In this document: positions 28,295-36,227 of the stretch, piece by piece
Layout: the number at the start of each line of letters is the position of its first letter
How positions within the stretch are numbered: the stretch's first letter is position 1
Source of the DNA: Albidovulum marisflavi
Lineage (GTDB): Bacteria > Pseudomonadota > Alphaproteobacteria > Rhodobacterales > Rhodobacteraceae
Reading direction: 5' to 3'
Length of the DNA stretch: 45,020 nt
Assembly (NCBI RefSeq): GCF_025751435.1
Contig: NZ_JAOWKY010000007.1
Coordinates: 1 to 45,020 of the forward strand
Made by a program: the position numbers and the translations under genes
Notes under the pieces: generated by a model
What the model was told of the DNA's origin: nothing
What the model saw: the letters and a program-made list of their open reading frames with translations, nothing else
Databases searched by the model: none

Positions 28295-30664
28295 ATGACG
28301 GCACCGCAACTGGCCGCTGAACAGGCTACGAAGGAGGAGTTTGTCGACGAACTCAAGCCCGGCACCAAGTTGCTCCAGGGCCAGTACACGATATCGCGCT
28401 TCATCAACAGCGGCGGCTTCGGCATCACCTATCTTGCCAAGGACAGCCTTGAGCGGAACGTCGTGATCAAGGAATGCTTTCCCGGAAGTTTCTGCCGCCG
28501 CAGCGATACGATCGTGGGGGCGCGGTCGCGGGCCCACCAGGCCGAATTCAAGTCAATCGTGAAACTCTTCGTGCAGGAAGCCCGCAGCCTTGCCAAGCTT
28601 GCCCACCCCAACATCGTCGGCGTGCACCAGGTTTTCGAAGATAACGACACCGCCTACATGGCGATCGACTTCATCGACGGGCGCGACCTGCTGGACATCA
28701 TCGAGCACGCGCCGGGCGAAATCACGCCCGACCGCCTGGTCGCGATCACCTACAAGCTGCTGGAAGCGGTCGGTTTCGTCCACGACAACGGCATCCTTCA
28801 CCGCGACATCTCGCCGGACAACATCCTTATCAACAAGGATGGCGAGCCGATCCTGATCGACTTCGGCGCCGCCCGCGAAGAGGCGACCCGGGCCAGCCGC
28901 GCCCTTTCCGCGCTTCGCGTCGTCAAGGACGGATACTCGCCCCAGGAATTCTACATCGCAGGCAGCGAACAGGGGCCCTGGAGCGACCTCTACGCGCTCG
29001 CGGCAACGCTTTACCATGTGATCACCGGACACCCGGCAGCCAACAGCCAGGTTCGTCTGGCCGCGATCGCCGAGGGCGGTATCGACCCCTACGAAGCGCT
29101 TTCGGGCCACTATGAGGGATATCCGGACGGCTTCCTCGAAGCCATCGACAAGGCCATGCACGCGGTCCCGCGCAAGCGCATCCAGTGCGCGGCCGACTGG
29201 CTTGAAATGCTTGCGAACCCGCCCCAGCAGATCCTGGCGGCGGACGCAACCGCGGCTGTGTCGCGCCTGCTCAGCGAACAGATCCTTTCTGAGGAAGCGG
29301 CCGAAGAGGTGACCGAACCGGCGGCGACGCCGGAGGAAACCGCAAAGTCCGCGGAACCGATCTCCGCACCGGAGTCTCCGGCACAGCAGAGGGGCTCCGA
29401 ACCCGCCGAAGGCGAAGCCGCCGAGACAGAGCCAAAGCCCGCAGTGCAAGCGGCGGTAACCCCGCACCGCGTGTCGGCAGCACCCGCTTCGGTTCCGCTG
29501 CCCGAGCCGCGCGGAGGATCGGGCCGTGGATTGCTGCTTGGCCTCTCGGCGGTTGCCGTGCTGGCTGTTCTGGGCTTCGTCGTGCTGCAGATGGGCGATA
29601 CGGCGCCCGAGGGATCGGACAGCGCCGCGCAAGCGCTTGCCTCTTCCGCACAGGCGCAGCCGGTGCTGCCCAAGCCCGAAGCCAACACGTCCACGGCTGC
29701 CGCGTCGGCGACTGATGCTGCCGCAGCGGCGCCGGTCAGTTCTGCTTCGGCCGAAACCGCAACCGGCGCCGCACCCTCTGATGAAAGCGCAGGCTCGAAG
29801 TCCGGGCAAGGCGCCGATGCGGCTGAAGCATCGGCCGGCGAAAACGGGGTGGCGCCGGAATCTGTCGCCACAACCACATCGAGCGAGCCTGCCGTCAAAG
29901 TAGCGGCTGCCCCGGCCGCTCCGGCCGCCCCGGTCGCTCCGGTCGCTCCGGTCGCTCCGGTCGCTCCGGTCGAGAGCGCGACGACGAACGCCACAGCGCA
30001 AGAGGCAGCACCTGTAACAGCGGCACCTACGGAAACCGCCGCGGCAGAAGCTGCCCCGGCTGTTCCCGCCGCCACGCAGATCGCCTTTGCGGTATGGGAT
30101 GTCGTCGTGCCATTCACCACCCAGGTCCGCTCGATCGGCGGGGTGAACTACGCGACGATCCGTTCGATCGACGAAAGCACCGACCTCGCGATCGCAGGCG
30201 ACTGGATCAAGGTGGGCACCACGATCTTTTCCGTGAACGGCAATCCGGTGTCTTCGACACAGAACGTCGGCGCGCTTATTCTGCGGAACCTCACGGTCGA
30301 ACGCGACGGAATGGAACGCGCCTCGGTCCGCATCAAGCTGCCGGGCGAAGCGCAGTACAACCGGGTTCAGCTTGTGGTGCCGGTTCTGCGCCGCGTCGGA
30401 CTGGTCGACGGATTGCGGGCCGAAGCGCGCTACGGCGAGGACAGCTGGAACATCGCGATACGGGAAATCGGCGACGCGCGGACGTCGCTGCGCGAAGGCG
30501 ACGTGCTGCTTTCCGAGATGACGACGGGCATGGCCCTCGACCAGTCGAGCAGCCTTGAGGATGTGATGCGGAAGCTGGTCCAGCAGGGCAAAACGACCGC
30601 CGAGTTCGAGGTTCTCCGCGACAGGATCAAGACGACCGCCAGCTACAACCTGGTCACCGAATAA
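28295..30664 (+). CDS. Transmembrane Ser/Thr protein kinase with periplasmic PDZ-like domains
   Basis: The gene encodes 789 aa. The kinase domain (about 30-305) has the glycine loop SGGFGITYLA (39-48), the catalytic Lys59 (VVIKE), HRDISPDN (catalytic Asp171, metal-binding Asn176; Ser173 replaces the usual lysine), Asp189 of DFG and YSPQEF/WSDLYAL. An Ala/Pro/Glu linker leads to one TM span (about 413-434). A second Ala/Pro-rich stretch follows, containing 9-base tandem repeats. The distal domain (about 595-789) has two segments that resemble PDZ modules (GDWIKVGTTIFSVNGNPV; LREGDVLLSEM). Topology predicts a cytoplasmic kinase and periplasmic sensor. It is the first gene of a set with FHA and PP2C partners. 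The kinase assignment is firm; the PDZ call is inference. Confidence 0.95.
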   Translation: MTAPQLAAEQATKEEFVDELKPGTKLLQGQYTISRFINSGGFGITYLAKDSLERNVVIKECFPGSFCRRSDTIVGARSRAHQAEFKSIVKLFVQEARSLAKLAHPNIVGVHQVFEDNDTAYMAIDFIDGRDLLDIIEHAPGEITPDRLVAITYKLLEAVGFVHDNGILHRDISPDNILINKDGEPILIDFGAAREEATRASRALSALRVVKDGYSPQEFYIAGSEQGPWSDLYALAATLYHVITGHPAANSQVRLAAIAEGGIDPYEALSGHYEGYPDGFLEAIDKAMHAVPRKRIQCAADWLEMLANPPQQILAADATAAVSRLLSEQILSEEAAEEVTEPAATPEETAKSAEPISAPESPAQQRGSEPAEGEAAETEPKPAVQAAVTPHRVSAAPASVPLPEPRGGSGRGLLLGLSAVAVLAVLGFVVLQMGDTAPEGSDSAAQALASSAQAQPVLPKPEANTSTAAASATDAAAAAPVSSASAETATGAAPSDESAGSKSGQGADAAEASAGENGVAPESVATTTSSEPAVKVAAAPAAPAAPVAPVAPVAPVAPVESATTNATAQEAAPVTAAPTETAAAEAAPAVPAATQIAFAVWDVVVPFTTQVRSIGGVNYATIRSIDESTDLAIAGDWIKVGTTIFSVNGNPVSSTQNVGALILRNLTVERDGMERASVRIKLPGEAQYNRVQLVVPVLRRVGLVDGLRAEARYGEDSWNIAIREIGDARTSLREGDVLLSEMTTGMALDQSSSLEDVMRKLVQQGKTTAEFEVLRDRIKTTASYNLVTE
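29921..29971 (+). repeat. 9-base tandem repeat inside the kinase linker
   Basis: Four perfect copies of CCGGTCGCT (29930-29965) with degenerate copies on both sides encode a Pro-Val-Ala repeat in the periplasmic linker. Copy-number change would keep the frame, so linker length could vary between strains. Confidence 0.85.
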
Positions 30665-30762
30665 GGGCATACCCGCGCGGCAACGCGCCGAAACTGTTGC
30701 AGTACGAGTTTCCTAGCGCCAGTCGCGCAGCAAAACGTTTCTTGAAATGCGAGGTCACGATC

Positions 30763-31731
30763 ATGCGTATTAGACCGTTGGCAGGACTGAGCGAGAAGGG
30801 GTTCTCGTTCGATCTCGTTTCCCGCAGAAAAGCTGCGCGGGCCGATCAAGCCGAGATCAGCGCGTCGGAAGAAGAAGCTGCAACCGAAGAGCAGGTAGCA
30901 CCTGCAAATGAAACCATTCTCGAAGACCCCGATCTGATGGTCGAGCCGTTCGAGTCCGTGCTTCAGCAACTTCGCGGTTCGCTTGCGGCGAAGACTGACG
31001 AAGATCCTGCCGTCAAGGAAACGCCGGACCGGCCCCTGACCCTTGCGGGCCTTGAAATGGCCGCCGAACTGGATGCGGCGCATGATCCGGCCCCGGAACC
31101 CGAGGCCGACACCGGCGCGAAAGCCGCGCAGGATCAGGCACCTGTCCGCGAGCCGATCGCAGAAATCCTGCGTCTTCTGCCCGAGCAGGCGGTCAAGCCG
31201 GAGCAGGCAGCCAAGCCGGCGCCTGCGCCTTCACAGCCGGCAACCGAGGCCGCCCCCGAGACTTCGAGCGCGCCCCGTCCCAGGTCGCGCGTCAAGACCA
31301 CCTTCCTGGGCTTCGAACGCTCGGACGGGCGGATCGAGGACGTGTTTGCCAAGGAAGCTTCGACCAAGCAGATCGCGAACCGCAGCGAATTTCCCTTCGG
31401 CTGGGTCGTCATCACCAAGGGTCCGGGCCGCGGCACATCCATCGCGATCAGCGCGGGCGTGTCCCAGATCGGGCGCGGCGACGATCAGGCCATTCAGCTC
31501 GATTTCGGCGACACCTCGATTTCTCGCCAGAACCACGCCGCGATCGCCTTCGATGACGAGGATCGCAAGTTCTATCTGGGTCACGGCGGCAAGGCCAACA
31601 TTGTGCGCCTGAACGGCAAACCGGTGCTGAGCACCGAACCGCTTTCCGACGGCGATCTGATCCGCATCGGCGAAACGACCATGACGTTCGTTGCCTTCTG
31701 CGGCGAAGATTTCGTCTGGGAGAAAGAGTAA
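30763..31731 (+). CDS. FHA-domain phosphothreonine-binding protein
   Basis: The gene encodes 322 aa. The start is ATG 30763 (MRIRPLAGLSEKG) with GAGG eight bases upstream. Residues 1-175 are acidic and Pro/Ala-rich, probably disordered. The FHA domain occupies about 213-313, with IGRG (236-239), the SRQNH pair Ser254-Arg255/His258, LNGKPV (283-288) and a closing GDLIRIG. FHA domains bind phosphothreonine, so this is the likely reader of the neighbouring kinase. A KTTFLGF stretch (178-184) just before the FHA domain could be a phosphorylation site. There is no TM or signal. It lies 98 bases after the kinase gene and 16 bases before the phosphatase gene. Confidence 0.93.
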   Translation: MRIRPLAGLSEKGFSFDLVSRRKAARADQAEISASEEEAATEEQVAPANETILEDPDLMVEPFESVLQQLRGSLAAKTDEDPAVKETPDRPLTLAGLEMAAELDAAHDPAPEPEADTGAKAAQDQAPVREPIAEILRLLPEQAVKPEQAAKPAPAPSQPATEAAPETSSAPRPRSRVKTTFLGFERSDGRIEDVFAKEASTKQIANRSEFPFGWVVITKGPGRGTSIAISAGVSQIGRGDDQAIQLDFGDTSISRQNHAAIAFDDEDRKFYLGHGGKANIVRLNGKPVLSTEPLSDGDLIRIGETTMTFVAFCGEDFVWEKE

Positions 31732-31747
31732 GAAAGATTTCAACAAG

Positions 31748-32515
31748 ATGCATTATGACGTCGCAACAGCCATTAACAAAGGCAAACGCGAATACCAGGA
31801 GGACGCGGTCGCAACCGCGTTCCTCAAGGATCACCCCTTGGGGTTCGCGGTTCTCGCCGACGGGATGGGCGGACACGCTGCAGGCGATATCGCCAGCAAC
31901 ATCGTCGTGACCGAGGTTTCGCGCAGCTTGAAGGCGCGCCTCCAGCCCCACGCGCTCAAGGATGAGGACATACCCGTCATCCTTCGAGAGGTCGCAACAG
32001 CGGCGAACAATTCCATCGCGTCCTACGTCGCGTCAAATCGCGAAGTGTCCGGGATGGGCACGACGCTGATCGCACCGGTCCTGATGGAAAACCGGCTTCA
32101 CTGGGTCTCGGTCGGCGACTCCCCGCTCTACGTCTTCAGCGAAGGACGGTTGCGCCAGGTGAATGAGGACCATTCGATGGCCCCGCAGATCGACCTGATG
32201 GTCCGCACCGGAATGCTGGACGAGGAAACGGCGCGCAATCATCCGGACAGGAATTGCCTGACCTCCGTGCTGATGGGCGCACCCATCCCGCGCATGGACT
32301 GCGGCAAGGCGCCCGTCCCCTTGCGCCCTGGCGACATCATCATCGCTTCAAGCGATGGGCTGCAGTTCCTGTCGGATACCGAAATCCAGCAGGTCGTCGA
32401 ACGCTACAAGGAAGAAAGTTGCGCCGAGTTGGCCAAGGCGCTGATGGCACAGGTCCAGTCCCTGGAGGACCCGGATCAAGACAACATATCGCTTGCCGTC
32501 ATAAAGGTCAGTTAA
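31748..32515 (+). CDS. PP2C-family Ser/Thr phosphatase
   Basis: The gene encodes 255 aa. The start is ATG 31748 (MHYDVATAINKGKREYQED); an extension overlapping the FHA gene is unlikely. The metal-binding and catalytic motifs are intact: REYQED (Asp19), LADGMGGHA (Asp38), GMGTTL, VGDSPLYVF, SSDGLQFLS and DQDNISLAV (Asp245). The enzyme is a soluble, manganese/magnesium-dependent phosphatase that should reverse the upstream kinase. It starts 16 bases after the FHA gene, so the three genes form a writer-reader-eraser set. The same triad occurs in type VI secretion clusters (PpkA-Fha-PppA), but no secretion genes are present here. Confidence 0.95.
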   Translation: MHYDVATAINKGKREYQEDAVATAFLKDHPLGFAVLADGMGGHAAGDIASNIVVTEVSRSLKARLQPHALKDEDIPVILREVATAANNSIASYVASNREVSGMGTTLIAPVLMENRLHWVSVGDSPLYVFSEGRLRQVNEDHSMAPQIDLMVRTGMLDEETARNHPDRNCLTSVLMGAPIPRMDCGKAPVPLRPGDIIIASSDGLQFLSDTEIQQVVERYKEESCAELAKALMAQVQSLEDPDQDNISLAVIKVS

Positions 32516-32524
32516 CGAGTTCGC

Positions 32525-32545
32525 GGCCGTCCTATCCCGACGGCC
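32525..32545 (+). terminator. Weak hairpin between the phosphatase gene and the first LysM gene
   Basis: GGCCGTC (32525-32531) and GACGGCC (32539-32545) can pair across seven bases, just after the phosphatase stop. There is no T-run, so termination would be partial at most; it may set different levels for the kinase set and the LysM set. Confidence 0.35.
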
Positions 32546-32630
32546 AATCCCCAAATCACATGCGATCCAAACGGCGCTGACGGCGCCGAACAGATCGTCG
32601 CAATCCATGCTCGAGAAAGGGCGCGACACT

Positions 32631-33725
32631 ATGCGAACCGATATCCAGAAGCTTCTCGCAGTGAGCTTCTTGGCGTTGACGGCCGGCACCTATGCGGCCT
32701 CTGCCCAGGAAGCCTGTTCGACCTACAGGATCAAGCGCGGCGACACGCTTACGAACATCGCCGTCCGGGCCTATGGCACCAGCAACTTCTCAAGGATATT
32801 TCAGGCCAACCGCGAACTGATCGGTGGCAATCCCAACCTGATCGAAGTCGGCCAGAAGATCGAGATCCCCTGCCTTGAAACCGCCGCGGCACCGGTCGAG
32901 GTGCCCGTCGTGGAGGAAGCCAAGGAAGAGCCGGCCGTAGCGGCAGAGGCCGTGGTCGAACCTCTAGCGCAGATCGCCTTCGTCACCGGAAACGACTATC
33001 CGCCCTTCGCGGGAGAGGAGCTGCCCGAAGGCGGCATCTTTACCCAGCTTGTCCGGACGGCAATGCTGCGTGGCGACAAGCAGCAGAAATACTCCATCGA
33101 TTTCGTCAACGATTGGAGCGCGCATCTCGACAGCCTGCTGCCGCGGAATGCTTTCGACGCGACCTTCCCCTGGAGCCGGCCGGATTGCGAAAACCTCAAG
33201 GCGCTGTCGTCGACGGATGCCTATCGTTGCACGGACTTCGACTTTTCCGAGTCCTTCTATGAAATCGTGGACGGCTTCTTCGCGATCAAGGGAAGCGGCC
33301 TGGAAAAGGCCCAGACCTACGACGAATACCTTGGCAAGCGGATCTGCAGGCCGGAAAGCTATTCGCTTTCGGGCATGACCGCGGTCGGCCTGGTGGAGCC
33401 CAAGATCACCCTGGTGCGCCCATCGTCGGTTGCCGAGTGCTTCGAGGGGCTCGCGACCGGGACCGTGGATATCGTGCATCTGGACCTGCAGGTCGCCTCG
33501 GATGCGCTCGCCGATCTGGGGCTCAAGAACGACATCGTCGAGGACCCGCATCTTGCGCAGGTGAAGACGCTTCGGGTCGTCGTGCACAAGTCCAACCCGC
33601 ACAGCGCCGACATCCTGGCGGTCATCAACCGGGGTCTGACCGAAATGCGCGAAAGCGGGGAATGGTTTGACATCGTTTCGGCCGGGCTGATGGCCCAGAC
33701 AGAAGAAGAACTGAAGAAGAACTGA
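32631..33725 (+). CDS. Exported LysM - solute-binding-protein fusion, paralog 1
   Basis: The gene encodes 364 aa. The start is ATG 32631 (MRTDIQKLLAVSFL). A Sec signal ends near ASA before QEAC. A LysM domain (about 29-80; YRIKRGDTLTNIAVRAYG, ending IPC) is flanked by two cysteines. After an acidic Ala/Val/Pro linker comes an SBP_bac_3-like domain with the paralog signature DWSAHLDSLLP, RICR and a late SGEWFDIVS. The mature protein has exactly six cysteines, at positions shared with the two following genes. LysM should bind peptidoglycan and the second domain a small ligand. No permease or ATPase is adjacent, so a sensing role is more likely than transport. This paralog is the most diverged in the linker. 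Confidence 0.9.
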   Translation: MRTDIQKLLAVSFLALTAGTYAASAQEACSTYRIKRGDTLTNIAVRAYGTSNFSRIFQANRELIGGNPNLIEVGQKIEIPCLETAAAPVEVPVVEEAKEEPAVAAEAVVEPLAQIAFVTGNDYPPFAGEELPEGGIFTQLVRTAMLRGDKQQKYSIDFVNDWSAHLDSLLPRNAFDATFPWSRPDCENLKALSSTDAYRCTDFDFSESFYEIVDGFFAIKGSGLEKAQTYDEYLGKRICRPESYSLSGMTAVGLVEPKITLVRPSSVAECFEGLATGTVDIVHLDLQVASDALADLGLKNDIVEDPHLAQVKTLRVVVHKSNPHSADILAVINRGLTEMRESGEWFDIVSAGLMAQTEEELKKN

Positions 33726-33832
33726 TCAGGCCCCGGCTCGTGCGCGGGCCGGGTCAATCGAAGAAGAGAGACCTTACAACCCAGTTACGGGCCGGCCCGG
33801 AAGGGCAGCCAAGACAAAAAGGAGATCAGTGG

Positions 33833-34933
33833 ATGATCTTGCGCCTCATCAGCAAAACGCTCCCAGTATCGGCGCTGTGCGCCGGTGCTTTCCTGGGGAC
33901 CGCATCTGCGCAGGAGGCCTGCTCGACATATGTCGTGCAGGAGGGCGACACGATCGGGAATATCGCGATCAAGGCCTACGGCGTTCTGGACTACCAGATC
34001 GTCTTCAACGCGAACCGCGACAAGATCGGCAATGACATTTCGGGCCTCAAGCCCGGAACCGAGCTGGTTCTGCCCTGCGCCGACGGCCGCCTCACGGCGG
34101 ATGCGGCGACCCCGGACGTGGTCAAGTCGACCCAGGCCTCGGCCAGCCGTTCGACAACTGCGATCGACGACTACAAGCCCAAGATCAAGTTCGTCACGGG
34201 CGGAGACTGGTACCCGTTCACCGACGAGGGTCTGAGCGGCGGCGGCTTCCTGATCCGTCTGGTGGAAACCGCGATGCACCGCGGCGGCAACGATCGCAAC
34301 TACCTGGTCGGCTGGGTCGATGACTGGGACTCGCACATGTCGGTCCTGCTGCCGTACAAGGCTTACGACCTGAGCGTTGCGTGGTACGCCCCGGACTGCG
34401 GCAAGACCGACTCGATGTCCGAGATGACGCGCGACTTCTGCGACAACTTCCTGTTTTCGAAGTCGCTCTACGATGCGGTGTTCGGGTTCTTCACCCGCGC
34501 AGACAGCCCCTATGCCGATGCCAGAGTGCTTGCCGACTACAAGGGCGCGCGCATCTGCCGGCCCGAGGGCTATTCGATGCACGACCTCGATGAGGCCGGG
34601 CTGATCGAGCCTGCCGTTACGATCACGATCCCTTCGACCCTGGCCGATTGCGCCGAAGGCGTCATGCAGGGCCTTTACGACGTGATGTCGGTGGAATCGC
34701 AGGCGATGGTCTCGGTCCGCAAGGAACTGGGTCTCGGGGACGAGTTCGTGGAAAACGCCTTCGTCACCTCGATCCAGGCCATTTCGGCAATGGCCTCGAA
34801 GTCGAACCCCCGCGCGATCGAGTTTCTGACCGAGCTCAATGCTGGCCTCGACGAGATGCGCGACAGCGGCGAATGGTACGACATCGTCGCCAGCTCGCTC
34901 AAGGAAGCGAACGAGAAACTTGCTGAAAATTAA
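33833..34933 (+). CDS. Exported LysM - solute-binding-protein fusion, paralog 2
   Basis: The gene encodes 366 aa. The start is ATG 33833 (MILRLISKTLPVSAL) with GGAG eight bases upstream; the longer ORF start is unsupported. The signal peptide ends ASA before QEAC. The LysM domain contains YVVQEGDTIGNIAIKAYG and ends LPC. The binding-protein domain starts near IKFVTGGDWYPFTDEGLSGG and has DWDSHMSVLLP, WYAPDC, RICRPEGYS and SGEWYDIVA. The six mature cysteines match those of paralogs 1 and 3; an extra cysteine lies in the removed signal. It is 107 bases after paralog 1 and 90 bases before paralog 3. Closest in architecture to paralog 3, suggesting serial duplication. The ligand is unknown. Confidence 0.9.
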   Translation: MILRLISKTLPVSALCAGAFLGTASAQEACSTYVVQEGDTIGNIAIKAYGVLDYQIVFNANRDKIGNDISGLKPGTELVLPCADGRLTADAATPDVVKSTQASASRSTTAIDDYKPKIKFVTGGDWYPFTDEGLSGGGFLIRLVETAMHRGGNDRNYLVGWVDDWDSHMSVLLPYKAYDLSVAWYAPDCGKTDSMSEMTRDFCDNFLFSKSLYDAVFGFFTRADSPYADARVLADYKGARICRPEGYSMHDLDEAGLIEPAVTITIPSTLADCAEGVMQGLYDVMSVESQAMVSVRKELGLGDEFVENAFVTSIQAISAMASKSNPRAIEFLTELNAGLDEMRDSGEWYDIVASSLKEANEKLAEN

Positions 34934-35023
34934 TGAGTTACGGCGAGCCGGATGAGCCGGCCCGTCATCCACCCCAACACGCACGGCCGCTGGCCGATCC
35001 AAAACGAAAGATGGAGAATCATG

Positions 35024-36127
35024 ATGGAACAGCGCATCCAGTTCTTCCGAGTGGCTGCTGCCGGGATTGCGGCGCTGCTGGTCGGAACCTCTGCCTCTGC
35101 CCAGGAAGCTTGCACGTCCTACACCGTGAAGGCGGGCGACAGCCTTGGGACGATCGCACAGAGCGCCTACGGCACTGGTGAATACCAGAACATCTTCAAC
35201 GCGAACCGCAACGTGATCGGCGACGATCCGGCCAACCTCGTCGAAGGCACCGTTCTTAACCTTCCTTGCGAAGACGGCTCGATCGCAGGTGCCGCTTCGG
35301 CTGACGCGATCATCGCGGAACAGACCAAGATCGCCGCGTCCACACCCAAGTCGAACGCCTACGAGCCGCCGGTCAAATTCCTGGCGGGCGGTAACTACGC
35401 CCCCTTCAGCGATGAAGGCCTGTCGGGCGGCGGCTTCCTGGTGCGGCTTGCCGAAACGGCGATGCAACGCGGCGGCAACACCCGCGGTTACCAGACTGCC
35501 TTCGTCAACGATTGGGGCGCGCACCTTGAAACGCTGCTGCCCACCGGCGCATTCGATATCGGTCTGGGATGGTTCATGCCGAACTGCGAAAAGCGTGACA
35601 TCCTGAGCGAGTCAATGCGGTATCGCTGCGATCAGTTCGACGCTACGCTTCCGGTCTACGAACCCGTCGTCGGCTACTACACGATGAAGGACAGCCCTCT
35701 GGCTGGCGCGACAAGCTTCGATGCTTACAAAGGCAAGCGCATCTGCCGCATGGATGGCTACTTCACCTTCGACCTTGAGGAAGAGGGCCTGACTCCGCCG
35801 GCTATCGAACTCATGCAACCGACCCTGCCGAGCGATTGCATGGAAGCCCTGGTGACAGGGGCGGTTGATGTTGCCACCATGGAGATCCAGTCCGCCGCAG
35901 ACGCCATTGCGACACTTGGAATCAGCGCGGATGTGGTCGAAAACGCCAACCTCGCCAAAGTCGTGTCGATGTCCTTCATCGCACACAAGTCGAACCCGTT
36001 CGGCAAGCAGTACATCACAATGATGAACCGCGGCCTGAGCGAGATGCGCAACAGCGGCGAATGGTATGCGATCATCTCAAGCACGCTGAAAGAGCACAAC
36101 GACAACCTGATGAAACTGGCGAACTGA
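35024..36127 (+). CDS. Exported LysM - solute-binding-protein fusion, paralog 3
   Basis: The gene encodes about 367 aa. Two adjacent ATGs (35021, 35024) are possible; the second is better spaced from GGAG and gives MEQRIQFFRVAAAGIAALL. The signal ends ASA before QEAC. LysM (YTVKAGDSLGTIAQSAYG, ending LPC) and the binding-protein domain (KFLAGGNYAPFSDEGLSGG; DWGAHLETLLP; WFMPNC; RICRMDGY; SGEWYAIIS) follow the common pattern with six cysteines. It is the last gene of the plus-strand cluster and ends before a strong terminator. Ligand-pocket residues differ between the three paralogs where the shared motifs do not, which suggests different ligands; this is inference. Confidence 0.9.
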   Translation: MEQRIQFFRVAAAGIAALLVGTSASAQEACTSYTVKAGDSLGTIAQSAYGTGEYQNIFNANRNVIGDDPANLVEGTVLNLPCEDGSIAGAASADAIIAEQTKIAASTPKSNAYEPPVKFLAGGNYAPFSDEGLSGGGFLVRLAETAMQRGGNTRGYQTAFVNDWGAHLETLLPTGAFDIGLGWFMPNCEKRDILSESMRYRCDQFDATLPVYEPVVGYYTMKDSPLAGATSFDAYKGKRICRMDGYFTFDLEEEGLTPPAIELMQPTLPSDCMEALVTGAVDVATMEIQSAADAIATLGISADVVENANLAKVVSMSFIAHKSNPFGKQYITMMNRGLSEMRNSGEWYAIISSTLKEHNDNLMKLAN

Positions 36128-36170
36128 TCGGCCATGGTGCCGGCACTAGCCGGCACCCGAACAAACCGAC

Positions 36171-36205
36171 AGGGCCCGCGATTCGATCGCGGGCCTTGTT
36201 CATTT
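36171..36205. terminator. Terminator between the two convergent arms
   Basis: A 10-bp perfect stem (36173-36182 with 36186-36195, loop TCG) followed by TTGTTCATTT ends the LysM cluster on the plus strand. Another hairpin with 8-base arms (36136-36143, 36150-36157) precedes it. The main stem is symmetrical and may also stop the minus-strand GTPase operon. Confidence 0.85.
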
Positions 36206-36227
36206 CAGAGCTTGGAAGTGATTGCCG

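Noticed and set aside
28553-30670. A 705-codon minus-strand ORF opposite the kinase gene
   Set aside because: The plus-strand frame has a complete kinase domain and the minus-strand product is an Arg/Gly/Cys-rich mirror of the repeats.
28295-32515. A type VI secretion regulatory module (PpkA-Fha-PppA)
   Set aside because: The triad is similar, but no tss, vgrG, hcp or clpV gene is present in the window and the neighbours are LysM proteins and GTPases.
32631-36127. An ABC amino-acid uptake operon
   Set aside because: Three binding-protein domains are present but no permease or ATPase, and each carries a LysM domain unusual for uptake systems.
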